This document shows, piece after piece, positions 11,813 to 23,026 of a stretch of DNA of 64,000 bases (position 1 is its first letter; each line of letters starts with the position of its first letter). Below the pieces are notes generated by a model that did no database searches, was not told the origin of the DNA, and worked only from the letters and a program-made list of their open reading frames with translations. Origin of the DNA: Gigaspora rosea (lineage: Eukaryota; Glomeromycota; Glomeromycetes; Diversisporales; Gigasporaceae); contig QKWP01001235.1 in NCBI GenBank assembly GCA_003550325.1, forward strand, positions 5,757 to 69,756. Direction: 5' to 3'. The translations under genes and the position numbers were made by a program.

Positions 11813-12460
11813 TTGTATTGTTATTGGTGTTGTTATAAGTATTATTTCAAGTATTATCACTAGTATTGTCATTGGTATCACTGTTAGATTTTTTTCTAGG
11901 TTTCTTTAGCAAGTAGTTTGTATATCTCTTGTGGAATAGTCATTATATGTTTCTTTAACATTGTGGATGGCATTATTGTATATTTTTCTGGTAGGTTGTT
12001 TTGTATATTTTTCTATTTGTGGGCTTGTATACTTCTTTGTTAGTTGGTCTTGTACATTTTTTGTTGAGTAGTTCTGTATAATTCTCTAGTAGGTAGTTTT
12101 ATATATTTTTCTGAAGTTGTCTTGCAAGTTCTTTTGTTTTCTTTTTTTTTTTGTTTTTTTTTATAGTATGTTAATTAATTTTTTTAGTATTTGTGTTTTG
12201 TTTTTAGTATTGTTAGAGTTTCAATATATTATTAATACTTGTGAATTTGCTGTTGCTTTTTTTATTGTTGGTGCTTATTATTTTGTTTTGACTATAAATC
12301 ATCAGTGATTATAGTTTTCAGTTGAGTGGCCTTTTATTCTTCTTTATTAGGCGGTCTTATATGTTTTTTGTTGGATGGTCCTAATAAGTAGTTTTCTAAA
12401 AGTGTCTTGTAGTTTATTTCATTTTTTTTGTTTTTTTGTAGTATATTAACTAGTTTTTTT
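11813..12460. repeat. T-rich degenerate minisatellite
   Basis: Loosely repeated units of 35-45 bp of the form GTAGxTTTGTATATTTTTCT follow a GTATTATTxxx-rich start. A related stretch, with shared phrases such as TTTTTTATTGTTxGTGCTT, is found at 18230-18420. The 63-residue open frame at 12117-12308 is a low-complexity hydrophobic reading of this array and is not called. Confidence 0.45.
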
Positions 12461-12669
12461 GGCATTGTTGGTAATTATGTATTTTGTTTTTAGTATTGTT
12501 ACATCGGGAGAATTTTTTGGGTTCAGATCTGTGCAGATTTCTAAAAAAAACAATAATTAAAAATTTGCGCAGATCTGTGACCCTACAACTATATTTAAAG
12601 AAATTTTTTTTGATAAATTCTGTGAAGATTTTAAAAAATGCATAAATCTGCACAGACCAGAGGTATAAT

Positions 12670-13640
12670 GACCAAAAGCGAATAAAAATAAATTACTATA
12701 CTCGCCTAAATTTTAGAGGTCCAAACCGGATGCAATTTCTTCACCTGGATTACCTGTGTAAATTGAAATCGGGTGATCCAGATGAAAACGGGTTTATATA
12801 TGTTATGCATTATTTATTGATTCCTGTCAGAAATCATTTTTGAATCAACAAATGATTGTCACTTATTGATAAAGCGAAATGAAAATAAAAAAACAACTAT
12901 TTACTATTTACAGTTTATTCTTTCATTTAGAATAATAATTACGATAATATAAATTCGTGACAAGTCGCTGGTTTAAAAGTTAAAACAGTAATCTATCTAA
13001 AAGATTGTAGAGATAAAGCAACTTAATGAAATCATGTACTCAAACTTTGTAAATTTGCAAAATATCCTTATCTAATATAAATAAGGTGAAACAACAAAAT
13101 AATTGTTTTGTAAAGGTATTCGTTTTTGCTAAGGCAAATGTTAATAAGTCATATACTCTCAGTCAATTTTCAAAGTAAAGTTTCGAGTTAAATAGAAATA
13201 AAGTAGGCTTTGCTATTAAATAAAGCGACATGATTTAATATACAAAATAAATTATTCAACATGAATCATACCAATTGATTTGACCCAGGTTTCAAATCAG
13301 TGATCCGGGTCTTCCATTTTGATATGGGTGATCCAGTTTACTATAACCCGGTTCGAAACTCTACTAAATATTAAATGCTAGCTAAATTTTCATATATTAA
13401 AAGAATATATTTGAATATTTATAATATTTATACTATTTTAACAGTGTAATTTATTATTTTATTACAAATATATAATATAATAATAATATAAAAAATTAAA
13501 AAAAAAATAACTAATAAAAAGCAAATAAAAATAAATAACTATATGTTCGCCTAAACATTAAATACTAGCTAAATTTCCATACATTGAAAAAATACATTCA
13601 AATATTCATATATATTTTGACAATGAAATTAATAATTTCC
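12670..13640. repeat. local direct duplication, one copy filled by a hAT-like element
   Basis: The sequence beginning AATAAAAATAAAT and ending in an A/T-rich tail (TAGCTAAATTTxCATA) occurs twice: split around the element at 12714-13363, and uninterrupted at about 13516-13640. The second copy is the empty site. Confidence 0.65.
12714..13363. mobile_element. hAT-like non-autonomous element, 650 bp
   Basis: The ends TAGAGGTCCAAACCGG and TAGAGTTTCGAACCGG (right end complemented) form imperfect inverted repeats. The flanks CTAAATTT (12706-12713) and CTAAATAT (13364-13371) form a near-exact 8-bp duplication, and the uninterrupted paralogue at about 13516-13640 carries a single CTAAACAT. The subterminal TTTGACCCAGGT motif links it to the element at 4723-6178. 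No transposase frame is present. Confidence 0.7.
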
Positions 13641-13779
13641 CACATAGAACACTCATAGAACATATTCACATTTGTTTTTTTGTAACGGCAGGAATCTGGT
13701 CAGTTGTCTTGTTTAACCTGGATTCCCGAATTTCTATTGCAGCAATATCGTTTTAACTTCAATTCCCCAACAAAACTCG

Positions 13780-14300
13780 AATCTGCAAAAAAATTGTTAG
13801 TAAAAATGAAAAAATAATCGAAAAACAAAAAGAACAACAAAAAAGTACTGGTACTTATCTTTTTATACCAGTTCTAGATCTCGAATCTCTATTTCTGGTG
13901 CCATTTCAATACTCCAACAACCACGAATCTACAAGAAAAACTTGTTAGTAAAAATGAAATAACTAAAAAACAAAAGAACAACAAAAAAAGAAATGTACTA
14001 ATCTTTTAACACTGGTTCCAGTTCTTCTGGTTCTCGAATCTCCATTCCGTAAAATGCGCGACAAACAAGAGCGACTGAATTGGACAATATCAACGATGCA
14101 AGAAACCAACTTCCAGTGAAAGAGAAACACCGTACTTAACAATACCAACAACACAAAGTACCAACCAGCAAAAAAAGCACCAAATAGGTTAATACCAATG
14201 ACGCAAGGCACCAACTAGCAAAAGAAGCACTAACTAGAAGATACCGACGATGCAAGAAAGGCACTAACTGATGAAAGAAGAACCAAACTGGGTGAAAATA
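13780..14300. repeat. tandem repeats (about 145-bp and 55-bp units)
   Basis: A unit containing AAAGAACAACAAAAAAG, TCTTTT and CTCGAATCTC occurs at about 13815 and again at about 13970. It is followed by shorter CACCAACTAGCAAAAGAAG-type units to 14290. The open frame on the minus strand at 13963-14214 lies wholly in this array and is not called a gene. Confidence 0.5.
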
Positions 14301-14820
14301 ATATATATGTTAGTATAGTACTACTACCGGTATAAAAAAAAGAAAAGCAAAAAAAAAAACTTATCTTTTATATCCGCCTGGTCCTGTATAACTAGTAATT
14401 CATAAAAATGATAAAAAATAATTATTTAATGTAATAACATAAAAAAAACAATTAATAAATAAAATTATAATAATAAAAAAAAATAAATTAAAATAAATAT
14501 AAGTCTTAAGTAGAAAAAAGAACTGAAATAAATAACGATAAAAAAAACAAAATTTACTGGTAAAAAAAAAATCTTAAAATGATCTAGATCTAGATCCAGA
14601 GGATGAAATAATAAATAATTTAATAACAAATAAATAAAATAAACTAAAAATAAATTAATTAAATAAAAAAATAATAGATGAAAAAAGAAATAAAAAAAGG
14701 GTGTTATTTTATGGCGACCCATCACCATGGCGACCCCATGATTGGCCAATCAAAGCGATCACGTGGTCAGCTTTTTTTTACTAACAAAAAATTTTTTTTA
14801 AGTTTTATACAGATATTATT
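14300..14820. other. A/T-rich DNA, no gene
   Basis: Runs of A and T give hydrophobic or lysine-rich open frames on both strands (for example 14465-14749 minus and 14678-14893 plus). None shows a domain, and codon use is dictated by homopolymers. Confidence 0.5.
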
Positions 14821-14829
14821 TAAAAAAAA

Positions 14830-15260
14830 AAGAAAAAAACTTCGCGAACATTTGCGGAAGAGAGAGAGAGAAAAAAAAAAATTTTTTTTATGAACTCGTT
14901 GCGTAATGAAGCCACCCAGTTTTTATTTAAAAAAAAGAAAAAACTTCGCGAACGTTCGCGGAAGAGAAAAAAAATTTTTTTACAAACTCGTTGCATAACG
15001 AAGCTGGCCATTTTTTATTTAAAAAAAAAACATTGCAAATTGCAGTAATACAAATAAAAAAAACCAAAAAAAAATTTACATCGTAAAAAAAAAAGAAAAA
15101 AAACTTAGCGAACATTCGTGAAAAAAAAAAAATTTTACGAACTCGTTGTAACGAAGCCGCCCATTTTTTATTACAGTATTTAAAAAAAAAATTGCGAAAT
15201 AACAAGTTACTAAAAAAAAAAAATTAAACAAGTGTCATTACGTAACAAAGTAACGAAGCC
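14830..15260. repeat. tandem array, about 104-bp unit with CpG-rich core
   Basis: The core TTCGCGAACxTTxGCGGAAG recurs at 14841 and 14945, with a variant (TTAGCGAACATTCGTG) at 15105. Each is followed by CGAACTCGTTGCxTAACGAAGC. The third spacing is longer because of about 50 extra bases. The many overlapping open frames here on both strands are readings of this array. Confidence 0.65.
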
Positions 15261-15582
15261 ACCTCCACCCACCCACCCACTGCGACAATGGACGGCGAAA
15301 AAACGGCCCATCAAGAGCGAAAGAAACGAAAACAAAAATGAAGAATCCTTGGAAGAACCACCAAAAACAACGAACTCACAAAAAGATCACGAAGAACCTA
15401 CTGACGCGAAAAACGATGAATTAACTGGCGTCAAAGCTTATTGGAAAATTAACGAAAAACTTACCCGAAAAATGACGAAGAATTTACCGGAAAAAGAACC
15501 CACGAAAACAAAGAACCTACTAAGTGAACACCGAAAAACGAAGGACCCAACGAAAAACGAAGGAAATCCCACCAAAAAATAA
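15232..15582 (+). CDS. low-complexity charged open frame, doubtful
   Basis: This open frame of 116 codons is rich in Lys, Glu, Asn, Thr and Pro and is built from loose repeats of a GAAAAACCTACC-like unit, so translated motifs such as EEPP, NEKLTRKMTKNLPEKEP recur. The track frame begins at a non-ATG codon, and there are no introns, domains or conserved neighbours. Higher GC and CpG than the surroundings make it stand out, but it grades directly into the minisatellite at 15700-15835. I regard it as probably non-coding repeat DNA. Confidence 0.15.
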   Translation: MSLRNKVTKPPPPTHPLRQWTAKKRPIKSERNENKNEESLEEPPKTTNSQKDHEEPTDAKNDELTGVKAYWKINEKLTRKMTKNLPEKEPTKTKNLLSEHRKTKDPTKNEGNPTKK

Positions 15583-15699
15583 TGACGAACTTGCCGGAAG
15601 AACCCACCGAAAACTAACGGAAAACCTATTAACCCTACGAAAGAACAACTTGGGGGAAGAACTTAATAAAAAAACCTACCGAATCACCAAAATCTAAGC

Positions 15700-15835
15700 G
15701 CGACTTCACGAGGCTCCAACTATGACGGCACCAACAAAAGCTCTAGTGTGGCTCCAACGAAGACTCTAGCAACGACTCCAGCAACGACTCCAGCAACAAC
15801 TCCAGCTACGACTCCAACGAAGATTCGAAATAACT
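15700..15835. repeat. 12-bp minisatellite (ACTCCAGCAACG)
   Basis: At least ten units of an ACTCCAGCAACG-like dodecamer run up to the A-rich edge of the assembly gap. Such an array may be the reason assembly stopped here. Confidence 0.7.
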
Positions 15836-15874
15836 AAAAAAAAAAAATATCACATTAAAAAATAAAAAAAAAAA

Positions 15875-16760
15875 NNNNNNNNNNNNNNNNNNNNNNNNNN
15901 NNNNNNNNNNNNNNNNNNNNNNNNNNNNNNNNNNNNNNNNNNNNNNNNNNNNNNNNNNNNNNNNNNNNNNNNNNNNNNNNNNNNNNNNNNNNNNNNNNNN
16001 NNNNNNNNNNNNNNNNNNNNNNNNNNNNNNNNNNNNNNNNNNNNNNNNNNNNNNNNNNNNNNNNNNNNNNNNNNNNNNNNNNNNNNNNNNNNNNNNNNNN
16101 NNNNNNNNNNNNNNNNNNNNNNNNNNNNNNNNNNNNNNNNNNNNNNNNNNNNNNNNNNNNNNNNNNNNNNNNNNNNNNNNNNNNNNNNNNNNNNNNNNNN
16201 NNNNNNNNNNNNNNNNNNNNNNNNNNNNNNNNNNNNNNNNNNNNNNNNNNNNNNNNNNNNNNNNNNNNNNNNNNNNNNNNNNNNNNNNNNNNNNNNNNNN
16301 NNNNNNNNNNNNNNNNNNNNNNNNNNNNNNNNNNNNNNNNNNNNNNNNNNNNNNNNNNNNNNNNNNNNNNNNNNNNNNNNNNNNNNNNNNNNNNNNNNNN
16401 NNNNNNNNNNNNNNNNNNNNNNNNNNNNNNNNNNNNNNNNNNNNNNNNNNNNNNNNNNNNNNNNNNNNNNNNNNNNNNNNNNNNNNNNNNNNNNNNNNNN
16501 NNNNNNNNNNNNNNNNNNNNNNNNNNNNNNNNNNNNNNNNNNNNNNNNNNNNNNNNNNNNNNNNNNNNNNNNNNNNNNNNNNNNNNNNNNNNNNNNNNNN
16601 NNNNNNNNNNNNNNNNNNNNNNNNNNNNNNNNNNNNNNNNNNNNNNNNNNNNNNNNNNNNNNNNNNNNNNNNNNNNNNNNNNNNNNNNNNNNNNNNNNNN
16701 NNNNNNNNNNNNNNNNNNNNNNNNNNNNNNNNNNNNNNNNNNNNNNNNNNNNNNNNNNNN
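15875..16760. other. assembly gap (N run, 886 bases)
   Basis: All bases are N. Nothing can be said about the content, and the true length may differ from the N count. Confidence 1.
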
Positions 16761-17146
16761 TTACCGGCTATACCCGGATAAAGTTTATTACGAACTTTTA
16801 ATACTCTCTAAAGACGCTTTTACAGTACATTTAATACAGTTTAATAATTACTGTTTTAATTTAAATTTCACGAAATATATATCTATATTATTTATTACAC
16901 GATAAATATATTATTTTACAAAAAATACTTTAAATCAGCTTCGCAATACATTATTACGCATATCCAAAAACCCTAAACACTACCACTATTACAACTTTTT
17001 GTATCTATAAACATTATTTTATAAATTATATTCATAGCCTAAATATATACAATAAAAGGTTTTAGAATAGTAATTCAAAATAGTACTTTTTTTTTTTACT
17101 TGTAAGGTAAACAAGCCTAGTTAAAACAACATCTCACAATTTCACT
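16761..17146. other. AT-rich DNA, nothing recognised
   Basis: No open frame, inverted repeat or known motif could be supported between the gap and the MITE at 17149. Confidence 0.5.
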
Positions 17147-17148
17147 TA

Positions 17149-17651
17149 TGGTGCGGTAGCTTTAAATCTCCAAGCACGTAACTTTGTTCACTTTTGTTGC
17201 TGATCATTTTAGTACTTACATCCAATCAAAATGTGAATTTTAGCCTCGTTTTTTTTTTTTATTTGCAGAAATATTTTTTTTTTTGTAAAGTAAAATTTGG
17301 TGGCAAGTTAAATTTTTTTATATGTTATTATATAAAAAAAAATTTAGCTCAAACTTTATTGTAAAAAATTTGATCATATGACCAAAACAAAGCATTTTGA
17401 TTAGCTGAAATTAAAAAACATATATGTTCACTTTTTACGATTTATTAATAAAATTGATAAAAATTGGCAATGTTTAAAAGGCTACTGCTCCATCAGTTTG
17501 GCTTTAAATTAAAATCTAAACCACAAGTTTTATTCTTTAGAACAAAAAGAACAAATCTTGTGGATTAGTATTTTATTTTATAAATTTTTAAAGAAGGAGT
17601 AGCATTTTTTGTAAAGCCGATTTTTATGGAGATTTAAAGCTTCCCGCACCA
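17149..17651. mobile_element. MITE with 26-bp inverted ends and TA flanks, 503 bp
   Basis: The left end TGGTGCGGTAGCTTTAAATC and the complement of the right end, TGGTGCGGGAAGCTTTAAAT, are nearly the same. A TA dinucleotide borders each side (17147-17148 and 17652-17653), as in Tc1/mariner insertions. There is no coding capacity. Confidence 0.6.
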
Positions 17652-17653
17652 TA

Positions 17654-17956
17654 CTAATTGTTTAGATCGGTGAACCACCTTCCTGACCTTTCAAAATATT
17701 CACTTCTCATTTAGTTTCTTGAACTACCGAATCTCACTGTATCTCTCATTGTAAAACAGTAGGTTTAAAGACGAAAAATAGGTTGTTTAAGTTTATTGTT
17801 TCGTTACGTATTACAAAAAAAAATTTTTATATGGCGTGACAATTTTTACTAATAAAAGTATTTTAAAAATTACAATTGACTGTATAAATAAATGATCGTC
17901 ACCAATCATATTTATTCAAATTTTAGCCAATCAAAATGAACTTCTGCTATGCTACT
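17654..17956 (-). mobile_element. partial copy of the MULE-like element at 40240-40986
   Basis: Read on the minus strand this matches the left 300 bp of the element at 40240. It begins AGCATAGCAGAAGTTCATTT near 17956 and passes through a TGATTGGxGACGATC-like block to GGTCxGGAAGGTGGTTC. The rest of the element is not seen beyond the TA-flanked MITE at 17149-17651, so this copy is truncated. Confidence 0.6.
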
Positions 17957-18049
17957 TTAATTAATTAATTATTTGTTTGTTTGTTTTGTTTATTGATTTT
18001 CTTCTCGTGTTCTTATTAGCAGATAAGTAGTTACTGTAATTTTGGAGAT

Positions 18050-18545
18050 TATTGCAGATTATAAAGACGGCATCTATTATAATCTGCAAAGATTATACTT
18101 TTTAAATATTTGCACAGATTTTTGGCAAAAAATCTGCGAAGAACTGCAAAAATCTAAATTTTGAAGATTTTTGCAATTTTTTAAACAAGATTCTGCACTT
18201 ATTTGATAAATTTGAAGATCACTGCAGATTATTAATGTTTTTACTTTCCCAATGTAGAGTTTATAATTTCACTATAATTTTTAGTATATTTGTGAATTTA
18301 CTATGGCTTTTTTTATTGTTAGTGCTTTTTGTTTTGGCTTTTAATTTATTAGTGCTTGTAGTTTTACTATGGGTTTGATATTGTTACTTTGTAGGTGCTT
18401 ATTTTGTTGTTGTATTATTGTAAGAGTTAGTTTAGATTAGATTAAATTAGATTAGATTAGTGTAAATTAGTATAGACTAGGGTTCAGGCTAGAGTTCAGG
18501 TTAGAGTTTGGGTTTAGATTAAAGTTTGGGTTAGGTTTGTTACTT
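18050..18545. repeat. AATCTGCA-rich and TTAGATTAG-rich simple sequence
   Basis: 18050-18240 repeats AxATCTGCA/TGCAGAT words, as does 12515-12660. 18425-18540 is a degenerate TTAGATTAG/TTAGGTT array. No gene is visible. Confidence 0.45.
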
Positions 18546-19006
18546 TGTGTTTTTTTTTATTTATAGTGCAATTTGTTATTTGTTGTATTTTAATAAAAAA
18601 TTCTTAAAATTCTTAAAATTTTTTTATAAAATTTGCAATTGATATTGATTGGCCAGTTACAAGCAATTGATTATGTGATTACATGATCAGTTTTGATTGG
18701 TCAATCACAGGGATGCACAACCATACAGATGCATAAAATCTTCAAACCTTAATTTAATTATTAACAAAAAATATATTTTATCTTACATGAGATTGATATC
18801 ATTTTGTGCAAGGTGTATTAAATCACAGGTGTAAAAATTTTATTATTATGTGTTGATATTCATACATTTCTAATTAATACTATATTTGCCTAAATTCAAA
18901 AACCCAGATATTAGAACTTAAAATAATAAACTTTTTTATTTATATATATAATAACAAATGGGATTGGTTCTTTAAATTATATTTACATTAGATAATTTTT
19001 TAAATA

Positions 19007-19413
19007 CAGTGCAGAACATCTAAAGGTAGAAATCACGTGACTTGTCCCATTTTCAAAAATTTATAATCAAATTTGATATTTTTTTGAAATTCTGCATTTT
19101 GATTAGTTAAAAATTAATTTTTAAAATTAATTTTTAAAATTAATTTTAAAATATTTTAAAATTAACTCATAGCAGTTAGCCAAAACATGTGTCTTGTCCC
19201 ATTTTGGGGTAATTTTTTCTGTATCATATAAAAATAGCACATTTTTAAACTCATATATATTAAAAATATATAATAAGTTTAAAAAATTAGAGCCGCTAAG
19301 TTGTAGTAAATTAGTTAAACTATAAAATAGCAGCCCATTTTTTTTGGATATTATTTTTATATTAAATGCTATTAGCTTTTAAAGTTTGGGAAGCCTTTAG
19401 GTGTCCTGCACTA
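19007..19413. mobile_element. Tc1/mariner-type MITE, 407 bp
   Basis: The left end CAGTGCAGAACATCTAAAGG matches the complement of the right end, TAGTGCAGGACACCTAAAGG, at 17 of 20 positions. TA borders both sides (19005-19006 and 19414-19415). The interior holds a self-complementary TTAATTTTTAAAATTAA stretch. Confidence 0.65.
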
Positions 19414-19931
19414 TACAAGCATTACAAAAATTTGTTTATAATTATATTATTTGACTAGAATATATAACTCAAAAAGATAATTTACCAATATAGCATCCAT
19501 ATTATTTATCTTTCTTATTGATAAAACAATTAATATTTCATTTATACTTTCTATATTCTACAATAACTAATAGAGTAATGTGAATTATTAATTATGTCAA
19601 TTTTGTTGTGCCAATAAGAAAATAAATCATGTGAATTATGAAAATTGCTACAATCATAAAATTATATTTGTTCAAAATTACAATTGTATAAAATCTAATT
19701 TATCTGAAGCTTGCACAAGTTTGAAAAATAGTTATAATTAAAAAAAAACTTATAAATTACAGATTAAAAATTCTCATGCTCTGTTTGATGTTCAAATCTA
19801 AAGTATGTATCTTTAAAGTGGAATTTGTATAATTCTTTAGTCACAAACTTATATATACATTAATAAATTTGCAATCAGACCACTTTAATATCATATAAAG
19901 ACATTGTATATTTTTATTGGTCAATATTATT

Positions 19932-20091
19932 TAGGGATTGGAACCGTTTAACCGTTTAAAAATTGCTCTATTAGTTCCGGGCAGAATTATGTTGGTCATG
20001 GGCCAGAATTATTTTAATGCCGGCCAAATTAAACGGTTAAACGGTTAAATGATTAAACGATTAAGAAAAATTTTAGGCGGTTCCAATCCTA
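19932..20091. mobile_element. hAT-type MITE, 160 bp
   Basis: The inverted ends TAGGGATTGGAACCG and CGGTTCCAATCCTA are flanked by an exact 8-bp duplication ATATTATT (19924-19931 and 20092-20099). The AAACGGTTAAACGGTTAA-type internal repeats resemble the AATCGGTTGAC repeats of the MITE at 50248-50520. Confidence 0.8.
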
Positions 20092-20099
20092 ATATTATT

Positions 20100-20527
20100 T
20101 AGGCTCTTGGTAAACAATTCTTCTAGTGAAAAACCTTACTAGAACCACTAGAAGGCTGGAAAAAATTGGTCTTCTAGTGGAATTCCAGAGTTCCAGCAGC
20201 AATACTATACTGCTAGTTGGTCTTTATTGGCTCTATTCACAAATTATTCTCAATAAAGTAATGCCAATGGAGTTGTTTTCCATTCACCCAATAGATAAAT
20301 GTGCCAACTCTGCACCTTATATATATAGTATTTGTAATATAAGTACTGGTTTTCTCTTGGCACAGCTATTTATATATAATGCAAATAGTTATTACTTAAA
20401 AAAACAGGTTAAAAAATCAAATTTTGTCTCAATATAATGCCTATGTGCATGCTCTAATCAATGTATATATACTCAAAATAATGAGCAAGTGGGTATTATT
20501 TCGCAAAAATACAGTATTGATTTTTGC
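20100..20527. other. intergenic AT-rich DNA upstream of the LINE
   Basis: Open frames at 20126-20437 and 20424-20651 have no recognisable domain. The first starts inside a CTTCTAGTG-rich repeat and the second crosses the LINE boundary, so neither is called. Confidence 0.5.
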
Positions 20528-20544
20528 AAAAAGCTTTATTAATA
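20528..20544. repeat. target-site duplication, left copy
   Basis: AAAAGCTTTATTAATA here is repeated right after the poly-A tail at 27441-27456. Confidence 0.75.
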
Positions 20545-20813
20545 AAAAAAAAAACTCTCCCCTATACATCACTGCAAATTATAAAAACAAACAAGCTAAC
20601 AGTAGAAAGTTTGACACACCCTCGCACGGCACATATATTTTAAGTAATTAATTAACTCGTAGCATCGTTTGTAACCTACCATCATCCCACTCCACAATCG
20701 CTAGGAAAAGAAACCGAACAACAGCCTTCGGCACACCAACTTACTTAGAAAAATTGTTGCAAACTTTGTCGGTAACACTTCATTCTTGCACACAAATAGA
20801 AAAGTTCCACAAC

Positions 20814-23026
20814 ATGGACCACATGGAAACAGATCTCCCAGACCCTCAATACCACGATACCCAACGTCAGACAAAGAAAACCCGTAATACACAACCAATC
20901 CATGATGTAGATGTAACCTTCACTTCACCTATTCCCGCTATAGAAAATGTAGCAAAAAGTGGCGATTCCAGCCTACCCCCTCAAAATCTAGAAATGACAT
21001 CATCATTGTGCCTAGCAACAAAACAAACCGAATCGGGTGAGAACCCGGACCAGACCCCGGCACCCTTGCCCCTTTTAGAAAATCCCCAGGTCCTAACTGA
21101 TAAAAATTCCCACGTGGTCCCGATCCCCTGCGGGCCCTCCAAAATTGATGATAACCCGATCTTTACCGATAGCCAAAATGAGAATGATGAGAATCCGACC
21201 CACACCGTTACCCGAAGTGATAACATTATGGAAATTGACCAACAGGATGCACTATCAACCGGCACGATTCTAGATGATGTACCTAACCCCAAAACTTATA
21301 GCCAAGCATTAACCGGAGATAATGCCCCACGTCGTAAACAAAATCCAGAACTAACCACATTAATCGACAAATGGACCAACCAATTCAGAGCAGAACTAGC
21401 TGAACTTAAAGAAACTCCATTTGACGCTACCTACTGGACACGTGAAAAAATCATTACTGCTTTCGATAACCCAATCGAGCTGAGGGATTTGATCTACCAC
21501 AAAATGCAAACCAAACCAACCCTAGAATATATTCCCCAGGCAATAAAGCTGAAGCTTAAACATAAAGACCGAGCATTTTTCCGCACGTTTACAAGAAGAC
21601 ACGACACACGTCCTCATCACCAGTTACAATTCCAAGAACTGTTAAATGACGCAATTGCAAAATACAAACAAATACATAACGCACACTTGATCAACAAAGA
21701 AAACAAAGATCAAATATCAGATATGCTAAGAAAAAAATTGGCCCTGGACTTCTGGACCAATCTAAACTTCACTACTATTGACACATACGAAATCACCCGC
21801 TATACTCTCTATATAGCCGGATTTGCAAAAATAAAAACCACCTTGGATTTTGACACTATACGTACTGCAGCAGACCAAGCTCGTACCAAACTTCTAACTG
21901 ACTTACCGGACCTGTCTGAAAACATCCCCGTACAAATACAAAAAATTCTACCATTCTACCTCCCTCTCACTAACAGGAACATGTACGAGCGGTAGCAATT
22001 ACACTAAGACAACACTACAGGTTCGAGCGACTACCCGATGCTTACATTGCTGACCAGCGTGAACCACTTCCGGAACTCCCAGAATGGTTAAATAAAGAAA
22101 CTCGAAAATTTTTCCCGATTACACACAGAGCTGACCTAAAAAAAGTATACGGATACAAACAACAATTGCAGCAATATTATATCTTCTCTAAGCTTCCAGA
22201 CTCATACTTCGACCTACCACCCAAAAAAATTCCTCTCCCTTTGACCCCACAAGAACTCACTCCTCGCTTCAGAGGGCAATTTCCCTTTTTTCCTAGAGAC
22301 GCAGACCATTTTAAGGAACAAGTCAACAAGCTGAGAACGGTCTATGCTTTCGAAAGGCTTCCCAATGACTACCTCATTAGCAAAAAACGTCTACCAATTG
22401 ATCCAAATAACCTCGTATTAAACACCCAATTTACTTTCCCTATTACAGACCAGAACACATACACGCATTTCCTACAAGTAATCCCTAGATACTACGCTCT
22501 ACCAGAGCCACTCCCCGAAGTATACATAAGCTTCAATTATACCGACAAACCGGAACTCCCAACGGACCCGGCATTGGTAACAAAGATTAACCTAACTCTC
22601 CTGATCGTTACTCCAAAGGAGCTAGTCATAGCTGCTCGAGCACTACGGGAACACTACTTCTTCAGAGCTATTCCAAAGGACTGGATCCAAATACCTGACA
22701 AACAGACAGACATAAATGACAATGGCTTTCCTGCTACTATTGAACAACTAAATCAACAAATTCAACAACGTAACCTTCCAACCAAATGGAAATTCCCCAT
22801 TGACAAACAAGAAGAATTCCCTGAAGCTGCAGACTTTCTACGCAGAACCTTTTTGGTAGAAACAATCCCCGAATTTGTTTTTACCATCTCATCTTTCCCA
22901 CCCCCTGGCTGGGACATCTTCATTAATGACAGTACTGATACAATCATGATAGAAATACCAAAACTTAACGATGGGGCAATCCCCATGGTACCGGAACAAA
23001 ATCAAACCAATATCATTCATGAGTAA
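20814..23026 (+). pseudogene. LINE ORF1 protein, broken by one frameshift
   Basis: ORF1 would normally bind element RNA. I choose the ATG at 20814 (AACATGG context); the frame is open a little further upstream but only from a TTG. The first part (20814-21995) has an acidic, low-complexity N-terminus, then SQALTGD and an alpha-helical charged region. The frame then breaks at about 21980, where homology passes into another frame and continues to the TAA at 23024-23026. No CCHC zinc knuckle is present. From about 21950 to 22900 the protein is built of six similar modules of about 54 residues, with a Y-x-F-x-x-(L/I)-P-x-x-(Y/W/F) core at 22016, 22178, 22342, 22493, 22654 and 22850. The first module spans the break, so the two parts were one protein. 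A programmed frameshift is possible but a mutation is simpler. Confidence 0.7.

Noticed and set aside
14465-15205. Several overlapping open frames on both strands
   Set aside because: Their length comes from A/T runs and a 104-bp tandem array; composition is Phe- or Lys-dominated.
20754-20813. Longer ORF1 start upstream of 20814
   Set aside because: The upstream frame opens only with TTG; the ATG at 20814 has good context.
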